A stretch of DNA of 64,000 nucleotides from the NCBI RefSeq assembly GCF_014841135.1, contig NZ_JACYTN010000021.1, forward strand, positions 1-64,000. The letters are read 5' to 3'. Source of the stretch: Paenibacillus arenosi (lineage in GTDB: Bacteria; Bacillota; Bacilli; Paenibacillales; Paenibacillaceae). This document shows, one piece after another, positions 8,262 to 17,762 of the stretch (positions are counted from its first letter, which is position 1; each line of letters begins with the position of its first letter). The position numbers were made by a program, and so were the translations under genes. The notes under the pieces were generated by a model, which worked only from the letters and a program-made list of their open reading frames with translations, made no database searches and had not been told where the DNA came from.

Positions 8262-9005
8262 TTATACCGCTTCCCGTCTATTGAAGATATAAACCGATAC
8301 TACCATAAACACGGCTCCAAATCCTGCCAAAATTATGAAATCTATCACTTCTGGTGCTCGCCCAGCAACCATATTCCATGCTCCATTCGCATAGCGGTGG
8401 GACGGAAGCCATTCTCCAATCGATTGCATCCAAGTAGGTAAGCCATTAAGCGGCATCCACAATCCACCGAGGATCGCAAGACCCATTTGCAGCACATTTC
8501 CGATGGCTACAGATGTATTTGCATTTTTAAGTGTTCCTAGTAAAGCGCCAAGTGCCAAGAAAGCAATACTGCCAATCCATAACCACAATCCACAAGTAAT
8601 CCATTGCGTCGCTGTAAGTTGAATATCATGTACAAAACCAGCAGACGAGAAAATAATGACGATGACAACCAAGTGAATGACCATTTGAGCGACAAGCTTA
8701 CTACCAAGCCAAACTGCTGGCGTTAGCGGAGTCAGGCGAAGCAGGCGTACCCAACCGTCTTGGTGTTCAAAAGAAAGACGGATTCCGAATTGGCTAACTG
8801 CTGTGCCGATCAAGCTAAATGCGGTCATGGACATAAGGGAGAATACGCCCCATGTTGTCGATTCAATCGATTTATCTGTGCCGTACATACTTGTGAACAA
8901 GAAGTAGAAAGCCAATGGCATTGCGATCGAGAAAAGTAGGAAAAATGGACTGCGCACGATTCGAATACTTTCTGCTTTCGTTTGGGCCATGAACATCTTC
9001 AACAT
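8262..9005 (-). CDS. ABC-2 type exporter permease
   Basis: 247 residues with six predicted membrane segments and the ABC-2 membrane layout. The N-terminal amphipathic opening (AQTKAESIRIVRSPFFLLFSIAMPLAFYFLF) and the late PLNGLPTWMQSIGEWLPSHR loop are typical of drug or lipid ABC-2 permeases. It should pair with the ATPase encoded 74 bp upstream. The kinase and regulator genes follow without a gap. The exported substrate is unknown. Confidence 0.85.
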   Translation of the reverse strand: MLKMFMAQTKAESIRIVRSPFFLLFSIAMPLAFYFLFTSMYGTDKSIESTTWGVFSLMSMTAFSLIGTAVSQFGIRLSFEHQDGWVRLLRLTPLTPAVWLGSKLVAQMVIHLVVIVIIFSSAGFVHDIQLTATQWITCGLWLWIGSIAFLALGALLGTLKNANTSVAIGNVLQMGLAILGGLWMPLNGLPTWMQSIGEWLPSHRYANGAWNMVAGRAPEVIDFIILAGFGAVFMVVSVYIFNRREAV

Positions 9006-9079
9006 ATCTATATTCCTCCTAGGATATCTCCGATTAATTTTTGTAGAATCTTATTTAAATCGTCTAGCCTATGTGTAGA

Positions 9080-9973
9080 CTAGCAAGCCGTCAAGCTGCG
9101 GAATGTATCTTCCAAGCTAGCCGATTGCACCTCAATATCGGTAACTCCCCATTTTGACTGCATCAGTGTAAACAACAGTTCATCTGTCTGTTGAGCATGG
9201 AGGCGAATTCGTTCTCCGTTGCACTCCGCCTTTTCTACGCCAGGTAGTGTGAGCCATACTTGCTCTTCCGGTGCATTCGTCGCTCGGAACGAAATGGTAC
9301 GCAGCGCCGTTCGGGCTTTTAATTGCTCTGGTGCGCCTTCTGCTACTACTCGTCCCTTTGCGATTACCGCGATATGATCCGCTACTGCATCCGCTTCCTC
9401 CAAGTAATGGGTCGTTAGCAATACGGTACGTCCATCGCTCGCTAACGCGCGAATCGTCTCCCAGAAGCGACCTCTTGCTTCGATATCCATCGCTACTGTA
9501 GGCTCATCAAGTAAGATAAGCTCTGGATTGCCTGCTAAGCTCTGTGCGAATGCCAGCCTACGACGTTGTCCGCCAGATAAAGATGCCGCTCTTCGCTTCA
9601 CATCACTGTGTAGGCCCGAGATATCTAACAAACGCTCTAACGACATTGGATTCCGATAGTAACTGCGGAACAGCTCCAATACTTCTTTTACCGTAAGTCC
9701 ATCTGCTGCTCTTACGTCTTGAGTTAACGCTCCAACCTTCTGTCTTAGTGCCTTCGTGCCAGCTGGCATTCCCAGTACTTGAATCTCGCCAGAGGTTGGT
9801 TTCATCAACCCGAGCATCATCGAGATGGCCGTTGTCTTGCCTGCGCCATTTGGCCCGAGCAGAGCAGAGATTTTACCTTTTTCAAATGTTAGATTCATAT
9901 GGTCAACGGCGTGGAAGTCACCGAATTGCTTTACTAGATTTTTGCACTCAATCGCATTTACTTTTGTCATCAT
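9080..9973 (-). CDS. ABC exporter ATP-binding protein
   Basis: 297 residues. Walker A is GPNGAGKTT, the signature motif LSGGQRRR, Walker B LILLDEP, and the switch His lies in LLTTHYLEE. A C-terminal extension of about 80 residues after the nucleotide-binding core, as in DrrA/CcmA-type exporters, ends in EVQSASLEDTFRSLTAC. It powers the ABC-2 permease next to it. First gene of a four-gene operon with permease, kinase and regulator. Confidence 0.88.
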   Translation of the reverse strand: MMTKVNAIECKNLVKQFGDFHAVDHMNLTFEKGKISALLGPNGAGKTTAISMMLGLMKPTSGEIQVLGMPAGTKALRQKVGALTQDVRAADGLTVKEVLELFRSYYRNPMSLERLLDISGLHSDVKRRAASLSGGQRRRLAFAQSLAGNPELILLDEPTVAMDIEARGRFWETIRALASDGRTVLLTTHYLEEADAVADHIAVIAKGRVVAEGAPEQLKARTALRTISFRATNAPEEQVWLTLPGVEKAECNGERIRLHAQQTDELLFTLMQSKWGVTDIEVQSASLEDTFRSLTAC

Positions 9974-10111
9974 TTATCATCCTTCGCTATGTATGGTTAT
10001 GGTTAGGGGCACATCTTGCATCTGTCTCGATGCGTGCCTTTGCTTTCGTGTTCGTCGTTGTTCTTGATGTCTTTATTGTAGTAGAAGGATGGCAGGAGCA
10101 ATTAGTGTAGG

Positions 10112-10143
10112 TTGTCAGAACGTGCATATGACAATTGTCAGAA
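10112..10143. promoter_or_regulatory. Candidate operator upstream of the ABC/two-component operon
   Basis: A perfect 12-bp palindrome TGACAATTGTCA (10129-10140) overlaps a 9-bp direct repeat TTGTCAGAA (10112-10120 and 10135-10143), with starts 23 bp apart. It lies about 140-170 bp upstream of the ATPase gene, where an autoregulating NarL-type regulator would bind. Assignment is by position only. Confidence 0.35.
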
Positions 10144-10265
10144 AAGAATATTGGAGTGGATGAAAACGGTGACTGAAAGGAGTTGTTCGCTAAAAAGATG
10201 CACAATAGCAGGAATCGTATCTCATGTAGAATAAAGCCCAAAAAGTTAAATCTCCTTTTTCAAAT

Positions 10266-10304
10266 AAAAAAGCCCGGAGAAGTCTGAGCTCCTCCGGACT
10301 GGCT
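10266..10304 (-). terminator. Terminator of the chemoreceptor gene
   Basis: The GC-rich hairpin AGTCCGGAGGAG/CTTCTCCGGGCT is followed by TTTTTTA on the minus strand, about 70 nt after the stop codon. Confidence 0.75.
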
Positions 10305-10372
10305 AGCTTATATTTCATACTGTTCTGTATTGGAACCTTACTCTTCAATAAGACTCCCTACACAGAAACTCT

Positions 10373-12457
10373 TTACTGATTACTAATCGTAAACTTCTTA
10401 ATGTTTTCCTGCAAATCTTCAGAAAGTCCCTTAAGCTGAGTCAGGTAACCTGCTACATCGTCGATCGTAGCCAACTGTTCTTCAGCTGCCGCAGATACGT
10501 CTTGCGTAATTGCTGCATTTTCTTCTGTAATCGCAGAAATGTTCGTGAATACATCAGAAAGCTCATAACGCTTCTCGATCATTAATTTAATATGATCATC
10601 GACATCTGTTGACATATTCATCTGACTATCTACAGATATTTTAATATCATTGAAGATTGATTCCGTCTCACGAACCGCTGTTTCCTGATCCATAAACAAC
10701 CCACGGGAAGTGCCAATCGCTTGAACAGCTGCTCCTACCTGGCTATTTACATTTGAGATAATGTTACCGATATTATTCGCGGCGTTAGCGGATTGCTCTG
10801 CCAGCTTGCGTATTTCAGCCGCTACCACAGAGAAACCTCGTCCGTGCTCACCGGCTCTTGAAGCCTCAATAGACGCATTTAACGCCAGTAAGTTCGTCTG
10901 ACGAGAAATTTCAACAATTGTCGTAAGGATACTGCTGATTTCACCTGCACTTGCACTCACTTGATTAACGGCATGTGCTGTTTCCTCAGAGGACTGCTGC
11001 GTGCTGTTGAATTTACCAACCAACTCTTGAACGATATAAATACCGCGTTGGTTCAACTCCGCTGTACGACGTGCAATCTCTAAAATTTCTGATGCAGATG
11101 CTGTTACTTGATCGATTGCTCCACCAAGCTCCTCAACTTTTTCAGAACCTTCCATAACATTGTTGGCTTCTTCGCTCGAAGCAGTAGCTAACTGAATGAT
11201 CGATTCCGTAATCAAGGAAGATGCCTTTTGCGTCTGATCCATACTGTCCTGCAGATTCGTCGCCGATTGAGAAACAATCTGTCCTGAAGTAGAGATACCA
11301 CCAATCATTTGCTGGACATCCTGCTTCATCGTTTTAATAGCACGTACCATCTCGCCAACTTCACCGCGTCTTTTCAACATGGATGTTGGGATATCGATCG
11401 TCAAATTACCATTTCCGATTTGTTTCAAGTACTCAACAGCTGCATTAATTGGCTTCGTAATCGCATTTGCGACAAACAGCGCTGCAATGATAGCGATAAC
11501 AGCGATAATGCTCATAACAATTAAAATAATGTTCTGGATGGCATCAACGGATTCTTGTATTTCGCTTTCGTCCATAACCGCGATGTACTTCCAACCATTT
11601 TCCGGTGAAACATACACGCTAGCTGTATATTCTTCCTTATCCATAGAAAGCTCAAAATTTTTACCTGCTTGCTTGTCGATATCTGCTAATTCTGCGACAC
11701 CCAGATCTTTAAGGTTTTTAAAGTTCAATTTTGGATTTTTAGGATTAGCAAGAATCGTACCGGTTTGGTCAGCTAGAATCACATAACCCGTTTTACCGAT
11801 CTTCATGTTATTAATAGTCTTCGTCAAGAAGTCCAAGCTTACATCGACACCTTGAGCACCAACAACGTTACCTGCACTGTCCTTAATCGTCACAGAAGAG
11901 CTGACGATAGGAACCCCTGTTGTAAGGGCCGCGTAAGCTCCCGAACGTTGAACTTTGTCGGGATTCGCAACAGCCTGGGTGTACCATGATCTCGTTCTCG
12001 GATCAAACTTATCTACAGAAGTGCCGTCCGGCCATTGTATGTATCCTCCATCCTTTGTACCCATATAAATATAATGTACGTTTGGATGCGTCTTGGAATA
12101 CTCCAAGAAGAATTTATAGATTTGAGCTTCTATGCCTCCGTTTTTAGCTGGAGTCATTTGAATCGTACCATCTGCTCCTACCATATTTACATAAGAAGTA
12201 ATAGAACTGTCGAGTTGCTTCACGAGCGGGCTCTTCGCAAAATATTGAACAGATTCATTTATCGTCGTAAAGTACAGATCAATTGCACTGCTAACTTGTT
12301 TAATTTCCTTTTGAGTAGCTTCATAGAAGTCATCCTTCATATCGCTGCTAACTCTCTGGTTTATTACGAGGCCTAGCGATGATGTCGATAGCAATACAAG
12401 AATCACCATCGTAATCAGTAGCTGAAGCTTTAAATTCCACTGTATTTTCTTTCTCAA
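10373..12457 (-). CDS. Methyl-accepting chemotaxis protein with dCache sensor
   Basis: 694 residues. A membrane helix lies at about 10-32. The extracellular double-Cache sensor spans about 35-305, with RTRSWYTQA and [13 protein letters not shown] blocks. The second helix is at about 306-330, followed by HAMP ([20 protein letters not shown]) and a long signalling domain. The conserved hairpin tip reads [20 protein letters not shown] (a receptor tip EAARAGE with Ala to Ser). It senses small molecules outside and controls CheA. It stands alone and is preceded by a textbook SigD promoter, so it belongs to the motility regulon. Flagellar or che genes are not in the window. Confidence 0.93.
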   Translation of the reverse strand: MRKKIQWNLKLQLLITMVILVLLSTSSLGLVINQRVSSDMKDDFYEATQKEIKQVSSAIDLYFTTINESVQYFAKSPLVKQLDSSITSYVNMVGADGTIQMTPAKNGGIEAQIYKFFLEYSKTHPNVHYIYMGTKDGGYIQWPDGTSVDKFDPRTRSWYTQAVANPDKVQRSGAYAALTTGVPIVSSSVTIKDSAGNVVGAQGVDVSLDFLTKTINNMKIGKTGYVILADQTGTILANPKNPKLNFKNLKDLGVAELADIDKQAGKNFELSMDKEEYTASVYVSPENGWKYIAVMDESEIQESVDAIQNIILIVMSIIAVIAIIAALFVANAITKPINAAVEYLKQIGNGNLTIDIPTSMLKRRGEVGEMVRAIKTMKQDVQQMIGGISTSGQIVSQSATNLQDSMDQTQKASSLITESIIQLATASSEEANNVMEGSEKVEELGGAIDQVTASASEILEIARRTAELNQRGIYIVQELVGKFNSTQQSSEETAHAVNQVSASAGEISSILTTIVEISRQTNLLALNASIEASRAGEHGRGFSVVAAEIRKLAEQSANAANNIGNIISNVNSQVGAAVQAIGTSRGLFMDQETAVRETESIFNDIKISVDSQMNMSTDVDDHIKLMIEKRYELSDVFTNISAITEENAAITQDVSAAAEEQLATIDDVAGYLTQLKGLSEDLQENIKKFTISNQ

Positions 12458-12506
12458 CTTGGTTCTCCCCCATTTTTATTTTCTATAGAGTATGGTCTCT
12501 TACTTA

Positions 12507-12533
12507 CTATCGGCAAAAGAACAACTTTTGTTA
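12507..12533 (-). promoter_or_regulatory. SigD (flagellar sigma) promoter of the chemoreceptor gene
   Basis: On the minus strand TAAC, exactly 15 nt, then GCCGATAG. The SigD consensus is TAAA-N15-GCCGATAT. It lies 50 nt before the start codon of the chemoreceptor, the normal place for this class. Confidence 0.8.
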
Positions 12534-12686
12534 TATATTGTCGAAATAAAAAGCGAAAAAATACGAAAAAAAAGGTATTTTGTCGGATTCTATTCACTTT
12601 TTCTATGAAAATATCGATAATTGTTATAGGGGAGAAAAATGAGTACTATGACCTATTCAAAAAAATGACATCAGGAGGCTAGACAC

Positions 12687-14309
12687 TTGAAGAAAAAAAG
12701 CACAACTTTCAAAGCATTTCTAGCTATCATGCTAGTTGCTACCATTCTACCTTGGAATGTGGCAAGTGCCCAAGGCAAGCAAGCTGCGTTTGATCCATTT
12801 GAGAAAAGCATCAATGAAGTCTCTTATGCATTAGACAACAATCAAACTACTTCGGAGGAACTAGTAGAGTACTACTTGAAACGTATCGAAGCTTTCGATG
12901 ATCAAGGTCCTGCTATTAACGCCGTTACAATGGTTAACGATAAAGCTCTTGAGCAAGCAAAAGCTCTTGATGCTGAGCGCAAGGCGAAAGGACCAAGAAG
13001 CGAGCTTCACGGTATTCCTTTCGTAGTAAAAGATAACATCGACGTTGTTGGCATGCCTACAACAGCTGGTTCTGTTGCTCTCAAGAATGAATATCCGAGC
13101 AAAAATTCATTCGTTGTACAGAAGCTAATTGACGCTGGTGCGATCGTAATTGGTAAAACAAACATGTCTGAGCTTGCTGCTTCCTACGGAAGATTGGGCT
13201 ACAGCTCTTTTGGCGGCCAGACACTTAACCCTTACAACCTTAACCGTGATGCTTCCGGTTCTAGCAGTGGTAGTGCTGCAGCTGTAGCAGCTAACTTCGC
13301 TGTATTCGGTCTTGGTACAGATACTTCCGGTTCTGTGCGTGGTCCTGCTCATACGACAGGTCTAGTTGGTATCCGCCCTACTATGGGATTGGCTAGCCGT
13401 ACTGGCGTAGTTCCTTCTTCCCTTTCTTTAGACGTTGTTGGTCCAATGGCTCGCAGCGTTGAAGATGCAAGTATTGTACTTGCGGAAATGGCTGGAAAAG
13501 ACAAAGCAGACAAAGCTACAAAGCACGCAAACCGTTACGCTCGCGACTATGCTAGCAAATTGAACGCTAATGCGTTAAAGCACGCTCGCATTGGTGTAGC
13601 AACTGAATTCTTCGGCGACAACGCTGAAGTAGATGCAGTTACGAACCAAGCAATTGCAAAAATGCAAAGCATGGGAACAGAAGTTGTACCTGTAACATTC
13701 TCTGAGCAAACCAATTACCTTTGGACTCCAATTCTTGGGCCAATCGACACTGCTGAATTCAAGGGTCAGTTCGAGACATACTTGAGCACACTTCCAGCTG
13801 GCGGACCTAAAACGCTTGCAGAAGTTATTGCTATTCTTGAATCTCCAGAAGTGTTGAACTCTGCTACACCTGCTAATCCAGCTCGCGTAGCAGGATTGAA
13901 AGTAGCTTTGGAGAAAGCTGACACGTTGAACTCCAAAGAGTACAAAAAGATCGTGAAACGTGAAGTACCTAAGACGCGTGAAGAAATCGAAGAAATTATG
14001 GATGACTACGATTTGGACGCAATTGTATTCCCTACAATGTCCTGCCCAGCTTCCAACACATTCGATAAAGTAGATCCTACATTCGTTTGTAACGCATATG
14101 ATACATATGCAGCAGGCTATATGGCTTCTGCTACAGGCTTCCCTGAAGTAACAGTTCCTGCAGGCACTGTAGAAGCAGGCATGCCAGTGGGTATTTCCTT
14201 CTTCGGTACTGCGTTCAGCGAGCAAAAATTGCTTAACCTTGCTTACTCCTTCGAGCAAGCAACACATGCAAGAACAGTTCCTGTTCATGCACCGAACTTG
14301 AATCAATAA
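12687..14309 (+). CDS. Secreted amidase-signature family hydrolase
   Basis: 540 residues. A Sec signal peptide ends near VASAQG (about residue 29), so the enzyme is exported. The amidase signature is complete: catalytic Lys in PFVVKDN, cis-Ser in the glycine-serine run DASGSSSGS, and nucleophile Ser in GTDTSGSVR. The family hydrolyses amide bonds; secreted members are often annotated as 6-aminohexanoate-cyclic-dimer hydrolase or peptide amidase, but the substrate is open. The C-terminal half contains PTMSCPASN and TGFPEVTVPAG. Start TTG at 12687, 8 nt after AGGAGG. Monocistronic, divergent from the chemoreceptor gene and ending at a large hairpin. Confidence 0.88.
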   Translation: MKKKSTTFKAFLAIMLVATILPWNVASAQGKQAAFDPFEKSINEVSYALDNNQTTSEELVEYYLKRIEAFDDQGPAINAVTMVNDKALEQAKALDAERKAKGPRSELHGIPFVVKDNIDVVGMPTTAGSVALKNEYPSKNSFVVQKLIDAGAIVIGKTNMSELAASYGRLGYSSFGGQTLNPYNLNRDASGSSSGSAAAVAANFAVFGLGTDTSGSVRGPAHTTGLVGIRPTMGLASRTGVVPSSLSLDVVGPMARSVEDASIVLAEMAGKDKADKATKHANRYARDYASKLNANALKHARIGVATEFFGDNAEVDAVTNQAIAKMQSMGTEVVPVTFSEQTNYLWTPILGPIDTAEFKGQFETYLSTLPAGGPKTLAEVIAILESPEVLNSATPANPARVAGLKVALEKADTLNSKEYKKIVKREVPKTREEIEEIMDDYDLDAIVFPTMSCPASNTFDKVDPTFVCNAYDTYAAGYMASATGFPEVTVPAGTVEAGMPVGISFFGTAFSEQKLLNLAYSFEQATHARTVPVHAPNLNQ

Positions 14310-14431
14310 TTGCTGTTACGCAATTCAATGTATTAGTCCAATAACATCATGACAGCATCTGCATTCGGTCTTCTCTCCTTTTCTAATGTAGACTGCTAGT
14401 GTTATTGAAAAGATTAGGTTATACGTTCCTT

Positions 14432-14520
14432 GAACCGCTCCGCGATGTGTGAACGACATCCCCCATGGTTAGCTTTGTCTAATCATAGAAATGTCGTTCC
14501 ATGCGGGGCGGTCTTATTTT
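14432..14520 (+). terminator. Terminator of the amidase gene
   Basis: A long hairpin: ACCGCTCCGCGATGTGTGAACGACAT on the left pairs with the complementary GACAT..GCGGGGCGGT arm ending at 14513. TTATTTTAT follows. Confidence 0.7.
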
Positions 14521-14540
14521 ATATAAAGGATAGTAATATG

Positions 14541-14587
14541 AAAAAAGACCTTTCCCCAGCCCATACTGCACACAGGTAAAGATCTTT
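14541..14587 (-). terminator. Terminator after hssS
   Basis: On the minus strand AAAGATCTTTACC pairs with GGGAAAGGTCTTTT with one or two mismatches, ending in a T-run. It lies 10 nt after the hssS stop. Confidence 0.55.
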
Positions 14588-14596
14588 ATAAGTCCA

Positions 14597-15973
14597 TTAA
14601 TCTGGTATTCGAATGCGAAATATCGTACCACTGCCTTCATTGCTATCTACTTCAATGATACCTCCGTGAAAATGGACAATTTTCTGCACGATAGACAAGC
14701 CCAGCCCAACACTGCCATCCCCCCGTTTTCTAGCCATATCAACTTTGTAAAAGCGATCGAATAGAAACGGGAGCTGTTCCTCGGGAATACCATCACCTGT
14801 ATCGGAAATGACAAATACACAGCTATCCTCTTCGCGAAAAGCCTCTATATCGATCGAACGCTCGCTTGGAATGTACTTCACGGCATTGGATAGCAAGTTG
14901 GACCACACCTGCATCAGCAGTACCTCATCACCATGGATGTGAAGCCGCGCCGGAATACGCATACGAACAGCAATTTCCTTCTCAGCGAGCTGCCATTCCA
15001 GCAGTTGCAAAGCTTGCCGAACCTGAGGCTGTAGCAAATAAGGCTTCTTTTCTATGCCTTCACTTCCATTATCTAAGGTCGATAATAGCAGTAATTGCTT
15101 ACTTAGCGTCGCAAGCTGACGGGTCTCTTGTCCGATGATCGTAGCGTAATGATGTATTTGCTCCTTATCCAGATCACCTTGCAGCAATGAGTCCGCAAAG
15201 CCTTGAATGGAGGTCAATGGTGAGTGAATTTCATGAGATACGTTGGCGACGAATTCTTTTTTTAATCGGTCGGAATGCTCAAGCTGAAACGCCATCTTTT
15301 CAAAATGCTTAGCAAGCTGCCCGATTTCATCCTTTCGATTGGTCGCAAAGCGCAAATTAAAGTCGCCTTGCGCAATTCGCTTGGTTGCTTCCGTCAATCG
15401 CGTAATCGGCTGCACCAAATAACGGGTACTTAACAAAAAGCACGGGATACTGAACAACGCCGTAAATATGAACATTAGTACAAAAAAAGTTTGCAGCTCA
15501 TCAAACTGCACACGAGTGTCATGCCTCATAAACAAAGCAAATGTTTCAGAGCCAACTTCCACCTGAATGCCTACCGTATTGCTAAGCAAATTATCAAAAT
15601 AATTGATGACAAACGGACTGTTCGGATATTCAGCTATACCATGATATTCATTGCCCGCTAATACATGTTCTCTGACGTTTGAAGGAAGGTCTAGCTTATG
15701 AAAGCTTCCCCCATAAAAAAAATCATTACCTTGCTCATCATGGACATATAATTGATAACCAAGCGCTGCCGTATGATGAAGATAATCGCCCATCATATCC
15801 GGATTTCTTCCTACATAGCTGCGAATCATATCTGCTGCCTTGAATAGCTTAGCGTCATTGTACGGTTTTAACAGGAGATGATAATAAACATTAGCGATAC
15901 AAAACCCTACAAAGCTGCTTATCGCTATCGTATAAACCGTAATGATGACTACACGGAAATAAAGCGATCTCAC
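14597..15973 (-). CDS. hssS: HssS-like heme-sensing histidine kinase
   Basis: 458 residues. Membrane helices at about 7-30 and 165-187 flank an external domain of about 130 residues. HAMP follows (VQPITRLTEATKRIAQGDF), then HisKA with phospho-His in VANVSHEIHSPLTS, and HATPase_c (LSNAVKYI, DTGDGIPEE, VGLGLSIV). From memory the external part matches Staphylococcus aureus HssS in several blocks: NVYYH, YHGI, FFDN/YFDN, NTVGI, FMR. HssS responds to heme overload. It overlaps the regulator by 4 nt (ATGA) and lies directly downstream of isdC-isdE-isdF in the same direction. Confidence 0.82.
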   Translation of the reverse strand: MRSLYFRVVIITVYTIAISSFVGFCIANVYYHLLLKPYNDAKLFKAADMIRSYVGRNPDMMGDYLHHTAALGYQLYVHDEQGNDFFYGGSFHKLDLPSNVREHVLAGNEYHGIAEYPNSPFVINYFDNLLSNTVGIQVEVGSETFALFMRHDTRVQFDELQTFFVLMFIFTALFSIPCFLLSTRYLVQPITRLTEATKRIAQGDFNLRFATNRKDEIGQLAKHFEKMAFQLEHSDRLKKEFVANVSHEIHSPLTSIQGFADSLLQGDLDKEQIHHYATIIGQETRQLATLSKQLLLLSTLDNGSEGIEKKPYLLQPQVRQALQLLEWQLAEKEIAVRMRIPARLHIHGDEVLLMQVWSNLLSNAVKYIPSERSIDIEAFREEDSCVFVISDTGDGIPEEQLPFLFDRFYKVDMARKRGDGSVGLGLSIVQKIVHFHGGIIEVDSNEGSGTIFRIRIPD

Positions 15974-16653
15974 GAGGCTGACACCTCAAGTTTGTACCCA
16001 ATCCCTCTAATCGTTTGAATAGCAAATCCCCGCTCATGCTCAGGGAACCTTTTTCGCAAACGTTTAATATGTACATCAACCGTCCGTTCATCTCCACGGT
16101 AATCGGTTCCCCAAATGAGGCGAATCAACTCATCACGCGAGAACACCCGTCCTGGATATTCTGCTAACTGTGCAAGCAGCTCGAATTCCTTCAATGGCGG
16201 GAAAAAGATTTCGTCACCATCCACAACCTCATAGTTTTTGCGGTCAATAATAAGCTGGTTGATTCTAATCTTATCGCTAGATGCAAACGAGTACCTGCGG
16301 AATAGAGCCTTCACACGGAACAGCAGCTCTGGCAGCTCAAACGGCTTGGTCAGATAATCGTCTGTTCCTTTCATATAGCCTAGCTCCTTATCACTGAGTT
16401 GATCCCGAGCCGTGAGGAGAATAATCGGAATATCATAATTTTTTCGTGTATACTCACACAGAGCCAGCCCATCAACTTCTGGCATCATCACATCAAATAT
16501 AGCCAAGTCGATTGAGTGCTTTTCCAATACACCCATCGCTTCGAGCCCATTATGCGCTTCCAGTACACGAAAACCTTCTTTGGTAAAGTAATGGCCAAGC
16601 AATGTTCTGTTATTGCTATCGTCATCTGTAATAAGTAACTGCTTCATCACCAA
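15970..16653 (-). CDS. hssR: HssR-like response regulator (OmpR family)
   Basis: 227 residues. The receiver domain has DDD acidic residues, phospho-acceptor in AIFDVMMPEVDG and Lys in DDYLTKPFE. The C-terminal winged helix has the DNA-contact block GDERTVDVHIKRLR. Blocks shared with S. aureus HssR (from memory) include YDIPIILLTARD.LSDKE, GTDDY.TKPFE, IWG.DY.GDERTVDVHIKRLR and the late TIRGIGYK. HssR binds a direct repeat GTTCATATT-N2-GTTCATATT. Three matching elements lie in this window upstream of heme uptake genes. Start TTG 16653 (SD AGGAGGG at 8 nt); GTG or ATG one or two codons on are alternatives. The 106-nt gap from isdF shows no terminator, so co-transcription with isdCEF is possible. 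Confidence 0.85.
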   Translation of the reverse strand: MVMKQLLITDDDSNNRTLLGHYFTKEGFRVLEAHNGLEAMGVLEKHSIDLAIFDVMMPEVDGLALCEYTRKNYDIPIILLTARDQLSDKELGYMKGTDDYLTKPFELPELLFRVKALFRRYSFASSDKIRINQLIIDRKNYEVVDGDEIFFPPLKEFELLAQLAEYPGRVFSRDELIRLIWGTDYRGDERTVDVHIKRLRKRFPEHERGFAIQTIRGIGYKLEVSAS

Positions 16654-16759
16654 TTCCTATACCCTCCTCTGGCCTCAATACCAATCCGATGATTTCGTAA
16701 CCAATACTCCGTCAAGTCTTCCTTCCAATCGCTGATGTTCTCAACGTTTCTCGTTCCAA

Positions 16760-17740
16760 TTACTTATGCAATTTGTCGCTTCTCTTCAGCATAATGATCA
16801 AAAATGGACCGCCAATGACCGCCATAATAATCGAGGCTGGGATTTCAGCTGGTGCAAGTACCGTCCGTCCAATCGTATCCGCTGCAAGTATGAGCAAAGC
16901 ACCCCCAAGTGCTGAAAAGGGGATTAGAAGCTTATAATTCGAACCAACCAAGGCCCTTCCGATATGAGGGACAAGCAAACCGACGAACATAATTAATCCT
17001 CCGATCGCTGTGGCTACGGAAGCCAGAAGGACAGCGACCACCGAGATAATAATTCTTACCCTCATCACTCTAAGTCCGAGGCTCCGAGCGGTTTCATCTC
17101 GAAATGCCAGCATATTGCACCATGAACCGAGGAACAGAGCAAGGATTAACCCTATCCCTCCAAATAGGCCAATAATATGAACATCTTCCCATGTTTTCAT
17201 AGTAAAAATAGAAGAAATGGCCTGATTCACGCTCGTTACTGCATAGCTTCCGCGATAATTGTAGGTCTGCCCCAATCCAGTAAACGTAGCATTGATAGCG
17301 ACGCCGACTAAGATTAGCCGCAAAGGGTTTAATGCCGACCTCCAAGACAAGGAGTAGACCAGATAGCACGCAAGTGCTCCTCCCAACACCGAGAACAGCG
17401 GATTCCAAAAATAGAGGGTGGGAAACAACGTTACCACCGTAATCGATACGAAACCAGCTCCAGATGAAATCCCAATTATCCCTGGCTCCGCTAATGGATT
17501 CTTCATAACAGCTTGCAGCAATACACCTGCAACAGCAAGTGCCGCTCCCGCGAACATCGATACAATTATGCGTGGGAACCGCAAATCTTTTATAATTTCG
17601 ACCTGCTCATTTGAGCCATTAAACAAACCTTGCACAAGCTCTCCGAAAGAAACTTTAATGCTTCCCGTCATAGCTGAAAAGATAGCTAGGGCAACTAATA
17701 ACAGCGCAGTAATCAGATACACGCCCGTTTGCTTAATCAT
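16760..17740 (-). CDS. isdF: Heme ABC importer permease (IsdF/FecCD family)
   Basis: 326 residues with about nine to ten membrane helices and the FecCD/BtuC signatures: IIVSMFAGAALAVAGVLLQAVMKNPLAEPGIIGISSGAGF near the start and GLIMFVGLLVPHIGR later. It should form the channel for heme delivered by the IsdE-like lipoprotein encoded just upstream. No ATPase gene follows. The nearest compatible ATPase is the fusion at 20054, which probably serves this permease too (inference). SD-like AAAGGACAG lies before the ATG. The gene is followed after 106 nt by hssR. Confidence 0.85.
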   Translation of the reverse strand: MIKQTGVYLITALLLVALAIFSAMTGSIKVSFGELVQGLFNGSNEQVEIIKDLRFPRIIVSMFAGAALAVAGVLLQAVMKNPLAEPGIIGISSGAGFVSITVVTLFPTLYFWNPLFSVLGGALACYLVYSLSWRSALNPLRLILVGVAINATFTGLGQTYNYRGSYAVTSVNQAISSIFTMKTWEDVHIIGLFGGIGLILALFLGSWCNMLAFRDETARSLGLRVMRVRIIISVVAVLLASVATAIGGLIMFVGLLVPHIGRALVGSNYKLLIPFSALGGALLILAADTIGRTVLAPAEIPASIIMAVIGGPFLIIMLKRSDKLHK

Positions 17741-17762
17741 CGTTCACTGTCCTTTGCAAAAG

